Source of the DNA: Shimia sp040225985
GTDB taxonomy: Bacteria; Pseudomonadota; Alphaproteobacteria; Rhodobacterales; Rhodobacteraceae
Direction: 5' to 3'
Length of the DNA stretch: 64,000 nt
Assembly (NCBI RefSeq): GCF_040225985.1
Contig: NZ_JBBPEU010000008.1
Location: 130,406-194,405 of the forward strand
The notes beneath the pieces were generated by a model that searched no databases, was not told the DNA's origin, and worked only from the letters and a program-made list of their open reading frames with translations. Below are positions 51,021 to 59,662 of the stretch, piece by piece. Position 1 is the first letter of the stretch. Every line of letters starts with the position of its first letter. Both the position numbers and the translations under genes were made by a program.

Positions 51021-52471
51021 TGGAACCATGCTCCGAGGTCTAGATATTTTGCCGCCACGACAAGAAGGCAGGTCAGGCCCAGCGTTACGCGGCTGATGCG
51101 GTCCCTGAGCGCGAACACGACGGGATCACTGTGAATCCAGCCGCGCAGGGCCCAGACCCAGGCACGCTGGATCCAGAACAGGATCAGCGGTGCCACCAGC
51201 CACAGCAGCATGGGGGTCTGATAGGTTTGCGCCACGAAATCGCTATTGAGGTACAGCGTCAGGGTCAGGACCGACAGGCCCCCCGTGGAAATCCCGCCCG
51301 CCATCACGGCGGGAAGGTCGCCCACCTGATACCCGCGAGACCGGTCCTTGCCCGCCGCGCGCACCCCGTCCAGCTCGACATAGCGTTTCATGAGCGCGAG
51401 GCTTAGGAAGAAGAACAGCGAGAAGTTCAGCAGCCAGGGCGAGGGCAGGGCGCCGATGGCGACACCGCCCACAAAGATCCGCATTGTGTAAAGGCAGGTC
51501 AGGGTGATCACGTCGATGGTCGAGAAGTGTTTGAGCCAGCCGGAGTAAAGGAACGTGATCGCAAGATAGATCAGCAACAACAGCGTGATCGGCGCACCAA
51601 GGGTCAGGGCGGACAGACCCAGTGCAAAGACCATCAGGCCCCCGGCGGCCATCAGCCCCTTGACCGGCGACAGGGTACCCGCCGCGAAGGGGCGGAACTT
51701 CTTGCTGGCATGTCTGCGATCTGCCCCAAGATCCTGAATGTCATTGAACAGATAGACAGAGGAGGCCAGCAGACTGAACGCGACAAAGGTCAGCAGGGCC
51801 CGGACCAGCAGTTCGGGGTCGCCATAGCTGTGTGAAAAGAACAGCGGCAGAAAGATCAGCGCGTTCTTGACCCATTGGTGCGGGCGCATGGCCTTGAGCA
51901 AGGATTTCCAGACCGGTGGTTTGTTGTCGACCGCCAGCGAGATTGTCTTTTCGTTGGGCACCTGCGTGCGCAGCCCATGAGCCGCGTTCACAAATCCGAC
52001 CCGGTCCGCTGCCTGCCAGATCGGCAGGTCCGCGGGGCTGTCCCCCAGATATTCGAACGGGCCCTCTGCACTGGCCTCGATCTCGGCCAGTTTCGCCGCG
52101 CCCTTGAGATTATTTCCCGGGGTTGAGGCGATGATATCATCAAATATCTCAAGATACCCCGCGACTGCCTCGGCCACCTTGCTGTCTGCGGCCGTGGCCA
52201 GAATAATCCGGCGTCCCGCGGCCTTTTCCGCCGTCAGATAGTCCAGCACCTCGTCGTTATAGGGCAAAAGGGCCACGTCGAGACGGGCGTTTTCGGCGAC
52301 ATAGCGTTTCAGATGCGACCGGCCTTCGCCGCCGGTACGGATCAGGCCCCCAAGGTGCGCGGGGCGAAACACAAGCCCGGCAAGCTGTTCCTGAGCGAGG
52401 TCGGTTTTCACCAGCGTGCCGTCCAGATCCACGAAGATCGGGATATCGGTATGAGGGGATCCAGAGGTCAT
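51017..52471 (-). CDS. HAD phosphatase-UbiA prenyltransferase fusion
   Basis: 484 residues. An N-terminal HAD-like domain (residues 10-175) has DLDGTLVKTD with both catalytic Asp (15, 17) and YLGDSPADLPIW. The C-terminal UbiA-type membrane domain (about 190-484, eight or nine helices) carries NDIQDLGAD (Asn243, Asp244, Asp247, Asp251), the prenyl-diphosphate site. Related UbiA enzymes join phosphoribosyl diphosphate to decaprenyl phosphate; the HAD part could remove the 5-phosphate. It is coupled to a flippase-like gene and divergent from a glycosyltransferase. Confidence 0.88.
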   Translation of the reverse strand: MTSGSPHTDIPIFVDLDGTLVKTDLAQEQLAGLVFRPAHLGGLIRTGGEGRSHLKRYVAENARLDVALLPYNDEVLDYLTAEKAAGRRIILATAADSKVAEAVAGYLEIFDDIIASTPGNNLKGAAKLAEIEASAEGPFEYLGDSPADLPIWQAADRVGFVNAAHGLRTQVPNEKTISLAVDNKPPVWKSLLKAMRPHQWVKNALIFLPLFFSHSYGDPELLVRALLTFVAFSLLASSVYLFNDIQDLGADRRHASKKFRPFAAGTLSPVKGLMAAGGLMVFALGLSALTLGAPITLLLLIYLAITFLYSGWLKHFSTIDVITLTCLYTMRIFVGGVAIGALPSPWLLNFSLFFFLSLALMKRYVELDGVRAAGKDRSRGYQVGDLPAVMAGGISTGGLSVLTLTLYLNSDFVAQTYQTPMLLWLVAPLILFWIQRAWVWALRGWIHSDPVVFALRDRISRVTLGLTCLLVVAAKYLDLGAWFQ

Positions 52472-52607
52472 AAGTGTAAATTTTGATCTGTGCTTGTTGC
52501 CATATTCTGACTAAATTACCGGTCAAGACATCAAAATTATGGTTGAATTGTGCACCTTTTCGCACATTCCGCAGATTTGCAACACAAGGCAACACAGGGC
52601 AGGGCCG

Positions 52608-54308
52608 TTGAACAGAAAAGATCTCGGAGTGCTGGCGGTTTTGTTCCTGCTTGGCTTTGCGCTGCGTCTTGTGGGGCTGGACTGGGGTTATTTTCACGGG
52701 GATGAGCGCATCAACGATGCCGCGCGTGTCCTCACCGGGCAGCTTGTGCCAGGCCAGCATTTCTATCCGCCGCTGTTCAACTATATCAACGCGGTGGCGC
52801 TTGCGGGTCTGTTCGGCTTCGGCATGGTCGCGGGATGGTGGGCGGATACGGGCGCTTTTCGCGATGCCTATTTCACCGATCCGACGGTGTTTTACCTCAC
52901 TGCGCGCGGTGTCACTGCCGCATTTGGGGCCACGATCGCGCCCTTGTTCTATATCCTTGCGCGTTGTTTCGCGACGCCGCGCGAGTGGGCGATTGGGATT
53001 GCGCTGCTGGGTGGGATTGCGGGGCCTGCGATCACGTTTTCCTATATTGCAAAAGGGGATACACCGCTGGCCGCGGCCACGGTTCTGACCGTTCTTGCCT
53101 TCAGCCTGCGCGTGATGCGGGATAAGAAGCGGTATGATCTGTGGCTGGGACTTGCCGCCTGTCTGGCGCTCAGCTTCAAGCAGTCCATCCTGTTTTTCCT
53201 GGTGCCTTTGCTGATTGCGCATGTGGCCCTGCTGGCCCCGCGTTTTGGCGCGGTGCCGTATTTGCGCAGCCTCGGGCGGTCGCTCTTGGTGATTGCTGTG
53301 CTCTGGCCCGTTCTAAATATCGGCATCCTGCTCGATTTCGAAAACTTCGTGAACTACCAGAAGATTCAGGCGCTCATGTCCGTGCGAGAGGGGGCCTCGA
53401 TGCGGGACGCGGCGGTGCAGTGGCTACAGCTTGCGGGTCATCCCAACTGGGGTGTCGGGTGGATTATTTTAGGCGCATTTTTTCTTTATCCTGCAATTGC
53501 TTGTAGTCCGTTCCTCAACAAAGACCTCAGGTCTCTGCACATGGCGCTTTGGCTGTGTATCCTTGCCGGAATGGTGATCACACTGGGGATGGTGCGTGAC
53601 CGCCAGCCCGAACACCTCTGGATCAGCTATTTCGTTTTGATGCAGTTTTTTGCCAGCTTCGGTCTGGTCAGTGTGATCCGGTCTGGCATGCCAGCGCTGA
53701 AGTGGATTGGTGGTGGGGCGTTGGCCGCGTCCGCGGTTTTGTCCTTTCTGGCCGTGCTCGATCTGTGGGGGCAGGCGCGGGCCGTGCCCATGTCGCGGGA
53801 TCTAACCGCCCTGTTACAGCGCGACCATGCCGCGGCACGTATCCTGTCCCTGCCGCCGGTCGACGCCCCGCAGCACCCCGAGGCGCAGGCCATGTCGCGT
53901 GAGCGGATCACCCGGCTGGCGCGCAAATATGAAGTCGAGATGCCGGAAGAAGCCGCGCGTGACGCTGAACCCACAGAAGATGGAAAGGCGCTTTTCTGGG
54001 TGCCGACACCGGCGGTGATGTTCGGCCTTGAGAATGCGACGGATGAAGAAATGCGCGACCTGATCCGCCCCCATGCCTGGCCGCTGCAACCCGAAGAGTG
54101 GCAGCTGGATTATTGGCTGGATGAGGGGTTTTCGGTCTTTGTGGTGTCCAATCTGCCTTACATGCTGAACGAGACCCCGTCGCTCTTGTTCCGTGCGTTC
54201 TGGGGCGAAATTGCCTCCCGATGCGAGGTTGCCCACACGATTGCTGCGCGCAAGCCGCTGTTCCTTGAAAGGGACGTGACCGCCTTTCAGTGCCAGCTGG
54301 ACTCTTAG
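52608..54308 (+). CDS. GT-C fold glycosyltransferase-like membrane protein
   Basis: 566 residues from a TTG at 52608 (MNRKDLGVLAVLFLLGFALR); an ATG at 52539 is possible but adds a Cys/His-rich leader unlike a membrane protein. Ten or more membrane helices occupy the first 420 residues, and the first loop has the DE-type motif YFHGDERINDAARV seen in GT39/GT83 enzymes that use polyprenyl-phosphate sugars. The C-terminal 140 residues are soluble. It is divergent from the HAD-UbiA fusion, a likely source of its donor lipid. Acceptor unknown. Confidence 0.8.
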   Translation: MNRKDLGVLAVLFLLGFALRLVGLDWGYFHGDERINDAARVLTGQLVPGQHFYPPLFNYINAVALAGLFGFGMVAGWWADTGAFRDAYFTDPTVFYLTARGVTAAFGATIAPLFYILARCFATPREWAIGIALLGGIAGPAITFSYIAKGDTPLAAATVLTVLAFSLRVMRDKKRYDLWLGLAACLALSFKQSILFFLVPLLIAHVALLAPRFGAVPYLRSLGRSLLVIAVLWPVLNIGILLDFENFVNYQKIQALMSVREGASMRDAAVQWLQLAGHPNWGVGWIILGAFFLYPAIACSPFLNKDLRSLHMALWLCILAGMVITLGMVRDRQPEHLWISYFVLMQFFASFGLVSVIRSGMPALKWIGGGALAASAVLSFLAVLDLWGQARAVPMSRDLTALLQRDHAAARILSLPPVDAPQHPEAQAMSRERITRLARKYEVEMPEEAARDAEPTEDGKALFWVPTPAVMFGLENATDEEMRDLIRPHAWPLQPEEWQLDYWLDEGFSVFVVSNLPYMLNETPSLLFRAFWGEIASRCEVAHTIAARKPLFLERDVTAFQCQLDS

Positions 54309-54592
54309 TCGGAAAGGGCAGTCTTTGCTGTGGCTTTTATGCAACTGCGTTGCGGGTCCGATCATAGAAGAACAAGCAAACCTGCATGAACTTTTCACAA
54401 TTTCTCTGAAAAATGCAATCTAAGTATAAGGTAATAAATGATATTTCAAAAATGGTAAAAATTTCCTAACTTCGCCCATTTCTTGTCGCAATGCGCTTCT
54501 AGCCTGATTTACGGGATGATCCGAGATGCGAGGCGACTTCGCCCTTGCGGCTTCGGGAAATGAACGGAGCCCACCTCGTGTGGGGGGATATT
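54309..54592. other. A/T-rich intergenic region before receiver gene
   Basis: 284 bases, clearly richer in A and T than the rest, with no gene. The stretch 54400-54480 (AAGGTAATAAATGATATT and similar) is a likely promoter area for the gene at 54593. A weak CtrA-like pair TTAG-N7-TTAC is readable on minus at 54455-54469. Confidence 0.45.
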
Positions 54593-55687
54593 ATGAAAAT
54601 ACTCGCGGTTGACGACGACGAAAACATCCGGGACCTGCTGGAAGCCTCCATGGCGGCGGAGACCTCCCATGTGATCAAGACAGCCTCATCCGGGCCCGAG
54701 GCGCTTAAGATGGTTGCGGCCGAAGGGTCCCCGTTTGATTGTTTTCTGCTGGATATCCAGATGCCCGTGATGAACGGGATTACCTTGTGTGAAAAGCTGC
54801 GGCGCACGCCGGGGCATGCACGGGTGCCGATCATCATGCTGACGGCTATGTCCCAGAAGAAATACGTGGACCGGGCGTTCAAGGCCGGGGCCACCGACTA
54901 TGTGACCAAGCCCTTTGATTTTCTTGAACTGTTCAGCCGGATCAGCAATGCCGAGCGTCTGGCCAAGGAACAAGTCCGCGCGAAGGAAGGTCGGTCCGAG
55001 GTTGCCGCGCTCAAGCGCGATCTGGAACGCAGCTTTGCCCACAGCCTGAGCGAACCGGTCGAGATCAGTGGCGTCGAAAGCGTTGTCGGTTACGTCACGT
55101 TCGAAAACTATATCATGCAGTTGTCGCGCACCAAGTTGATGCGCAGTCACGTGTTCGCGGTCAAGATTGTCAACGTGGAAAAGGTGCATCGCGGCCTGAG
55201 CAACATCGCGTTCCAGCAGTTGCTTACTGATATCGCGACCATCCTGTCGCGGGCCATGTCGCACACCGACAGCATGATTACCTATCGCGGCAATGGCGTG
55301 TTCCTGTGCACGACCAACGCGAAATCGGATCATTCTCAGCACAGCTTTGAAATGATGCTGAACGGGCAGATGGGTGAAACCGTCGCGGCCCGGTTCAACA
55401 ATGAAAAGGTCAATCTCAGCGTGGGCGAGGCGGTGTCGCTGATGTCGCTGACACGGGCAGGGGCGCTGTTTTCATTGCAGACCGCTGCAGCCAGTGCCGA
55501 GGGCCGCGCCAGCGAACGCAAGGAAGTTCTGCAGAAGATGCAGCGCCTTGTGCGGACCCGCAAGCGCAGTGGCCTTCAGAACGATATGGAACGCCGCGCC
55601 TACGAGGTGTTGTTGCGCGACGCCATGAATGACGAAACCAAGAAAAGCCGTATGGGCTTTGGCGGAATTGGTTTGAAACTGCGTTGA
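54593..55687 (+). CDS. Response regulator with degenerate GGDEF-like domain
   Basis: 364 residues from the ATG at 54593, preceded by GGGGGGATATT. The receiver (1-125) has DDDE, phospho-acceptor Asp54 (LLDIQMP) and the Lys of VTKPFD. A coiled linker leads to a domain (about 170-320) with the spacing of a GGDEF domain but RGNGVF at residues 232-237 where GG(D/E)EF is expected, so it is unlikely to make cyclic di-GMP. It might bind a nucleotide or another protein. It lies convergent to luxI and next to a kinase-Hpt pair. Confidence 0.82.
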   Translation: MKILAVDDDENIRDLLEASMAAETSHVIKTASSGPEALKMVAAEGSPFDCFLLDIQMPVMNGITLCEKLRRTPGHARVPIIMLTAMSQKKYVDRAFKAGATDYVTKPFDFLELFSRISNAERLAKEQVRAKEGRSEVAALKRDLERSFAHSLSEPVEISGVESVVGYVTFENYIMQLSRTKLMRSHVFAVKIVNVEKVHRGLSNIAFQQLLTDIATILSRAMSHTDSMITYRGNGVFLCTTNAKSDHSQHSFEMMLNGQMGETVAARFNNEKVNLSVGEAVSLMSLTRAGALFSLQTAAASAEGRASERKEVLQKMQRLVRTRKRSGLQNDMERRAYEVLLRDAMNDETKKSRMGFGGIGLKLR

Positions 55688-55725
55688 TGAGGGGGGCGTC
55701 GCGCGACGACGGCCTTTTCCTTGCC

Positions 55726-56313
55726 CTAGTGGATCGCTTCGGACAGGTCCATCATGGCAACCTGGACACGCATACCTTCGATTTCCATCACCGGTCCCGC
55801 CGGTTCCGCGTGCAGGCCAAGGCGCCGGATCCAGCGCGGCCAGAGCGCCGGTACCATTCCGAGAAGCTTTTCCGCCCCTTCATCCTGCGCGGCCTTGATC
55901 AATTCGCGCATCAGTTTCATCTGCACTTCCAGCCGTTTATCCGAGGGAATGTCCTTGGCGATGAAAACGCGCGAGCTTTCCCAGACCTTTTCGTCCACGG
56001 GTGCCTCGAAGGACAACAGATCCGCCGGAATATCCGCCAGCATCCCCTTCTGGGCGTCACGGATCATATAGGAATACATCCCGCAGCGCGCCGTGGTCGG
56101 TGTCAGGCGGATCCCGGCCAGAACCTCGCCATCTTCATGCACTGCGATCCAGCGGCTGGCCGGGGTGTCATACTGGTCGTATTCCATGCCCTCGGCTTCG
56201 GGCAGGTCCCATTTCCGTTCGACAATAAAGGATTGCCGCCGCGCCTTGAGAAGTTTGACCAGAAGGTCCCCGTGCGTATGCATGTTTCCAAAGGAAAGAG
56301 TCGTTGCATGCAT
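55726..56313 (-). CDS. luxI: Acyl-homoserine-lactone synthase
   Basis: Makes a quorum-sensing acyl-homoserine lactone from S-adenosylmethionine and an acyl donor. 195 residues from the ATG at 56313 (AGGA eight bases upstream); the frame is open to 56493 without a site. Invariant residues are present: Arg26 and Phe29 (RRQSF), Trp35, Asp46 and Asp49 (EYDQYD), Arg69, Glu112 and Arg115 (WESSRVFI). No luxR gene is adjacent, so it is an orphan synthase placed among phosphorelay genes. Acyl chain length cannot be told from sequence. Confidence 0.93.
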   Translation of the reverse strand: MHATTLSFGNMHTHGDLLVKLLKARRQSFIVERKWDLPEAEGMEYDQYDTPASRWIAVHEDGEVLAGIRLTPTTARCGMYSYMIRDAQKGMLADIPADLLSFEAPVDEKVWESSRVFIAKDIPSDKRLEVQMKLMRELIKAAQDEGAEKLLGMVPALWPRWIRRLGLHAEPAGPVMEIEGMRVQVAMMDLSEAIH

Positions 56314-56812
56314 TTGTTTTGTCCTGCTCGTTCTTGTTCTGACCGAAACACTCAACTCGTTCCAAAAGGCCAAAGCGGCCCTTACCGGGACCAAAGTCAC
56401 CGCAGGATTATGCGCGTCAGAAACGGGACAAAGGCGCGCGTTCATCGAACGTCGCAAACTGTTTTGCCCCCTCGGATACGGTTGTTTCCGCACCTCTTCT
56501 GACGTGCCGTCCCACCGGCTCGTCTGCTCATCTCTTTTCTACAAGAGATTCATACAATTACACGGGGTTCCACAAAAATCTTTGTTTTGGCTCAAATTAT
56601 TCGAGATGTGTTGTTAAAGCATCAATTTAATTCTGCGCATAGCAGACGCTGGCTCTGCTTGGGACGGGCAAATCCAAGAATTGACCTTGCTGTGAACAAG
56701 ATTTTGCCAGTTTGCAGCGCCATCAAGGACATCAAGAGAACCACCCCTGCTGTGCGACCCCGGTCGCAAAACCGCCGGGGCGGACGAACCACGCTGCCAC
56801 GAGGTGAACAAG
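56314..56812. other. 499-base intergenic region, luxI to OB-fold gene
   Basis: No gene is supportable here. The stretch 56540-56640 is A/T-rich and is a probable promoter zone for the plus-strand genes; the luxI promoter should lie at its left side. A dyad CCCCGG-N11-CCGGGG at 56758-56780 sits 32 bases before the next start and could fold in the leader. I see no lux box. Confidence 0.45.
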
Positions 56813-57193
56813 ATGACTTATTTCATGCGCTTTCAGGTATTGGGGGAAATCGCGGAGATGCTTTTGCTGGACCAGCCAGAGCGCCGGTTGCTGGTGGATA
56901 TCTCAACGGAAACCCGCGACGCCGACGATATGCTGGGGCAACCTTATGTTTCGCGGACTTGCTTTTCAATCCGCTGCCCCGATCTGATCCGCAGTTTTCA
57001 GGAAAAGGTCAGCATTGGCGACACGATACAGGCCACGGGCACCTTTTCCCAAACCGATTATGTGCCGCACAAAACCACCTATATCGACACCACGTTCCTG
57101 ATGCAGGACTTCACCAAGATCCACACCGCACCACATGATTTTGCCGAGGCGCTGCCCGCACAAGACCGTCGGGTTGCTGGTTTCCTGCACTGA
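56813..57193 (+). CDS. Unrecognised 126-residue protein, OB-fold-like
   Basis: Not recognised as a named family. From the ATG at 56813 (GAGGTG upstream) it is a beta-rich protein: MTYFMRFQVLGEIAEML, LLVDISTETRD, CFSIRCPDLIRSFQEK, VSIGDTIQATGTFSQTDYVPHKTTYIDTTF. The order of a Cys-containing strand, a helix and GDTIQATGTF resembles the single-stranded-DNA-binding OB fold, but this is inference. It lies 17 bases before the kinase gene and is probably co-transcribed with it. Confidence 0.68.
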   Translation: MTYFMRFQVLGEIAEMLLLDQPERRLLVDISTETRDADDMLGQPYVSRTCFSIRCPDLIRSFQEKVSIGDTIQATGTFSQTDYVPHKTTYIDTTFLMQDFTKIHTAPHDFAEALPAQDRRVAGFLH

Positions 57194-57210
57194 CCGCACG
57201 GAGCAAGTCC

Positions 57211-58668
57211 ATGATGAAAAGCGACCTTGATATCGGAGCGGCAGAGCGCAGCAGCGCCCTGTTTTCGCTGTCGCCGTACCGGCTTTGGGCCAAAATGCGC
57301 GCGCCGCGGGACCGGTCGTCGAAGATGACGGTCTCTGAGGCCAAGAGGTTGCAGAAACAGATCAAGGACTTTGCGGGTGGTGGTCTTGCCCTCGTCCCTC
57401 AGCGCCAGGCGATCTATGTCGGCGCTTTCATCCTGTGCGCATTCTTCTACAGCTTTTGGGTTGCGCTTTATTGTTACCTGTTTTGCCAGTTCACCGAGGT
57501 TCTGGATTTCTGGGTGTCCAAACGGGTGATGAAATGGAGCGATGCCTCGCCCCGCAAGGCGCGCCGCTTCCACTTCCAGCTGCTTGCCACGTCCACGCTG
57601 AGCTCGATCGCGGTTGCGATGTTCGTGCTTCTGGTGGCGCATATCGAAGGGCCATCGGAACATCTGGCCTCGTTGTTTTTCCTGTTTGCGGCCGGTCTGT
57701 TCGCGGCGGTCAACAACCACCAGCTGCCCAAGGTTCTGGCGGTTCGTCTGGTGATCTACAGCCTGACCTTCCTTTCGGTGCCCATCAGCGACATCATTCA
57801 GGTGCGTCCACCGCTGCGGTCGGAACTCTATCTTAATCTTGCCACGGCGGTTTTCGTCCTGTTCTTCGTGCTGGAATGTTCGATGATCTTCCTGCGCCTG
57901 TATCAAAAGGGGCTGGATCAATACGAGGAACTGCGCATCGAACGGGACCGCGCCAATGAAATGGCTGAACTGAAATCGCAGTTCGTCTCAATCGTGAGCC
58001 ATGAATTGCGCACGCCGCTGACCTCGATCATTGGCGCGCTGGGGCTGATGAAAACCATGGACAGCGCCAAAAATCCCGAAGGGTTTGAAAAGATCCTTGG
58101 CATCGCCGAAAAGAACGGCGTGCGTCTTTCCACGCTGATCAACGATCTCTTGGACCTGCAAAAGCTCGAGTCGAACCAGATGCGCTATGCTCTTGCGCCA
58201 CTTGATCCGCTGGACGTTGTGCAGGATTCGGTCGAGGCGATTTCGGCCCATGCGGACGGGCGCGGGGTGAAGGTGAAACTCGCCAAATCCGACCGCGACC
58301 TCTGCATCAACGCCGATTACGACCGCATGACCCAGGTGATCGACAACCTGTTGTCTAACGCGGTCAAGTTCTCGGACGCGGGCGACACGGTCAAGGCGTC
58401 GGTCAAGGCCAATGCGGATTATGCGATCATCTCGGTACAGGATGAGGGCATCGGCATCCCCGCCGGGTCACGTGATGTCGTGTTCGGAAAATTTGCGCAG
58501 GTCGACGGGTCAGACCACCGCGCCCATGAGGGCACCGGTCTGGGGCTGAACATCGTCAAACAGATTGTCGAAGCGCACGGGGGCATGGTGGATTTTGAAA
58601 GTGAATTGGGTGTCGGCACGACGTTCTTTGTCAAGCTGCCGCTGTGTGACCCAGAGGAGTGCGCGTGA
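57211..58668 (+). CDS. Membrane histidine kinase
   Basis: 485 residues. Six or seven membrane helices (about residues 65-230) form the input domain with only short loops. HisKA has the phospho-acceptor His264 in SIVSHELRTPLTSIIGALG, and the ATPase domain shows NLLSNAVKFS, DEGIGIP and GTGLGLNIV. It has no receiver of its own, and the next gene (sharing one base, TGATG) is an Hpt protein, so signals probably pass to a separate receiver. The membrane input could sense a hydrophobic ligand. Confidence 0.92.
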   Translation: MMKSDLDIGAAERSSALFSLSPYRLWAKMRAPRDRSSKMTVSEAKRLQKQIKDFAGGGLALVPQRQAIYVGAFILCAFFYSFWVALYCYLFCQFTEVLDFWVSKRVMKWSDASPRKARRFHFQLLATSTLSSIAVAMFVLLVAHIEGPSEHLASLFFLFAAGLFAAVNNHQLPKVLAVRLVIYSLTFLSVPISDIIQVRPPLRSELYLNLATAVFVLFFVLECSMIFLRLYQKGLDQYEELRIERDRANEMAELKSQFVSIVSHELRTPLTSIIGALGLMKTMDSAKNPEGFEKILGIAEKNGVRLSTLINDLLDLQKLESNQMRYALAPLDPLDVVQDSVEAISAHADGRGVKVKLAKSDRDLCINADYDRMTQVIDNLLSNAVKFSDAGDTVKASVKANADYAIISVQDEGIGIPAGSRDVVFGKFAQVDGSDHRAHEGTGLGLNIVKQIVEAHGGMVDFESELGVGTTFFVKLPLCDPEECA

Positions 58669-59039
58669 TGGATGGTACGGACCTGTCGGCAGGGCAAACT
58701 GAGGCGCTTGAGAAACACCTGATGGCCCTGCGCCAGAAGTTTCTCGAAACGCTTGCCCAAAAGGAGGAAGAAGTCGAAGAGGCGGTTGTCACGCTTGCGG
58801 CCTATGGGTTGGACAAAGAGATTGTCGCGCGTCTCTATTATACGGCGCACAACCTTGTTGGCATGGCGCCCATGCACAAATTCCACGGTCTGGCCGAGGT
58901 GGCGCTGCGTGCTGAAACCCTGCTGGTCAAATCGGTGATGCCCCCGCATGTTATTCTGGAACTGGACGAGGTGCTGATTGTCTCGGATGATCTGGCCGAG
59001 GAAATTCGCATCACGCTGGACGTGCATCTGCGCGGTTGA
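58668..59039 (+). CDS. Hpt-like phosphotransfer protein
   Basis: 123 residues, all helical. After a charged N-terminal helix (QKFLETLAQKEEEVEEAV) it has YYTAHNLVGMAPMHKFHGLAEVA, which matches the histidine-phosphotransfer motif AHxLxG with a phospho-acceptor His in AHN. The start overlaps the kinase stop by one base. It would relay phosphate to the receiver encoded convergently at 59056 or to the one at 54593. Confidence 0.82.
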   Translation: MDGTDLSAGQTEALEKHLMALRQKFLETLAQKEEEVEEAVVTLAAYGLDKEIVARLYYTAHNLVGMAPMHKFHGLAEVALRAETLLVKSVMPPHVILELDEVLIVSDDLAEEIRITLDVHLRG

Positions 59040-59055
59040 CCCAGGCTGTTGCGGA

Positions 59056-59442
59056 TCAGGATTGCGTCTGTGCCCACAGGTCCGACACCTGCTGTGCCAG
59101 CGTAGTCGGATCAAAGGGTTTCTGGATCGCCCCAATGGCCAGCGCCTCGATATCCGCGCGATAGCGGTCGGCGGTGTCCACGGAACTCACGAAAATCGCA
59201 GGCACATTGGCAAGGCTGTCCTTTTCCCGCAACGCCTGCAGCGTTTCGATCCCGTTCAGGCCGGGCATCATCATGTCGAGAATGAACAGGTCTGGCGCGA
59301 ACCCTTCCGCAGCCTCAAGCGCCACGCGCCCGGATTCGCATTGCAGCAATTTGAAACCCCCAAGCGTCTCAAGACAGATTTTCACGATTTCCCGAATATC
59401 GGGGTCGTCTTCCACATGAAGAATTTTCTGCAAGCTGGCCAT
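59056..59442 (-). CDS. Single-domain response regulator
   Basis: 128-residue receiver with no output domain. Acidic pocket HVEDDPD, phospho-acceptor Asp56 (FILDMMMPGLNG), Ser/Ser in FVSSVDTAD and Lys in IQKPFDPT. It converges on the Hpt gene with 16 bases between stops and can act as a phosphate sink or bind a target protein in the relay. Confidence 0.9.
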   Translation of the reverse strand: MASLQKILHVEDDPDIREIVKICLETLGGFKLLQCESGRVALEAAEGFAPDLFILDMMMPGLNGIETLQALREKDSLANVPAIFVSSVDTADRYRADIEALAIGAIQKPFDPTTLAQQVSDLWAQTQS

Positions 59443-59557
59443 CAGTCGTTCCGATCTTTATGGGTCGGCACAAAGGGCCTTTCGCGGCTCATTCTTTACA
59501 TTTTTGATCCAAGGTCGAGGCGGAAAGACCCGCTAAGGGAATTATTCAATTAGAGGT

Positions 59558-59579
59558 AGATATGTACCTTAGCATATCT
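59558..59579. promoter_or_regulatory. Inverted repeat upstream of RTX protease
   Basis: AGATATG-TACCTTAG-CATATCT is a perfect dyad with seven-base arms about 84 bases before the RTX start. Its 22-base size is near that of LuxR-type boxes, but it does not match their consensus well. Candidate operator only. Confidence 0.4.
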
Positions 59580-59662
59580 CGCGTGAAAAAGCATCCTGGG
59601 TTGTGTGGGAAGGATAGACCTGTGCTACACTGGCAGGAAAACACCGCGTCCGGGAGGGTCTC

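Noticed and set aside
54455..54469. CtrA-like box TTAG-N7-TTAC before the receiver gene
   Set aside because: Only six of eight core bases match in an A/T-rich stretch. Too weak to report as a site.
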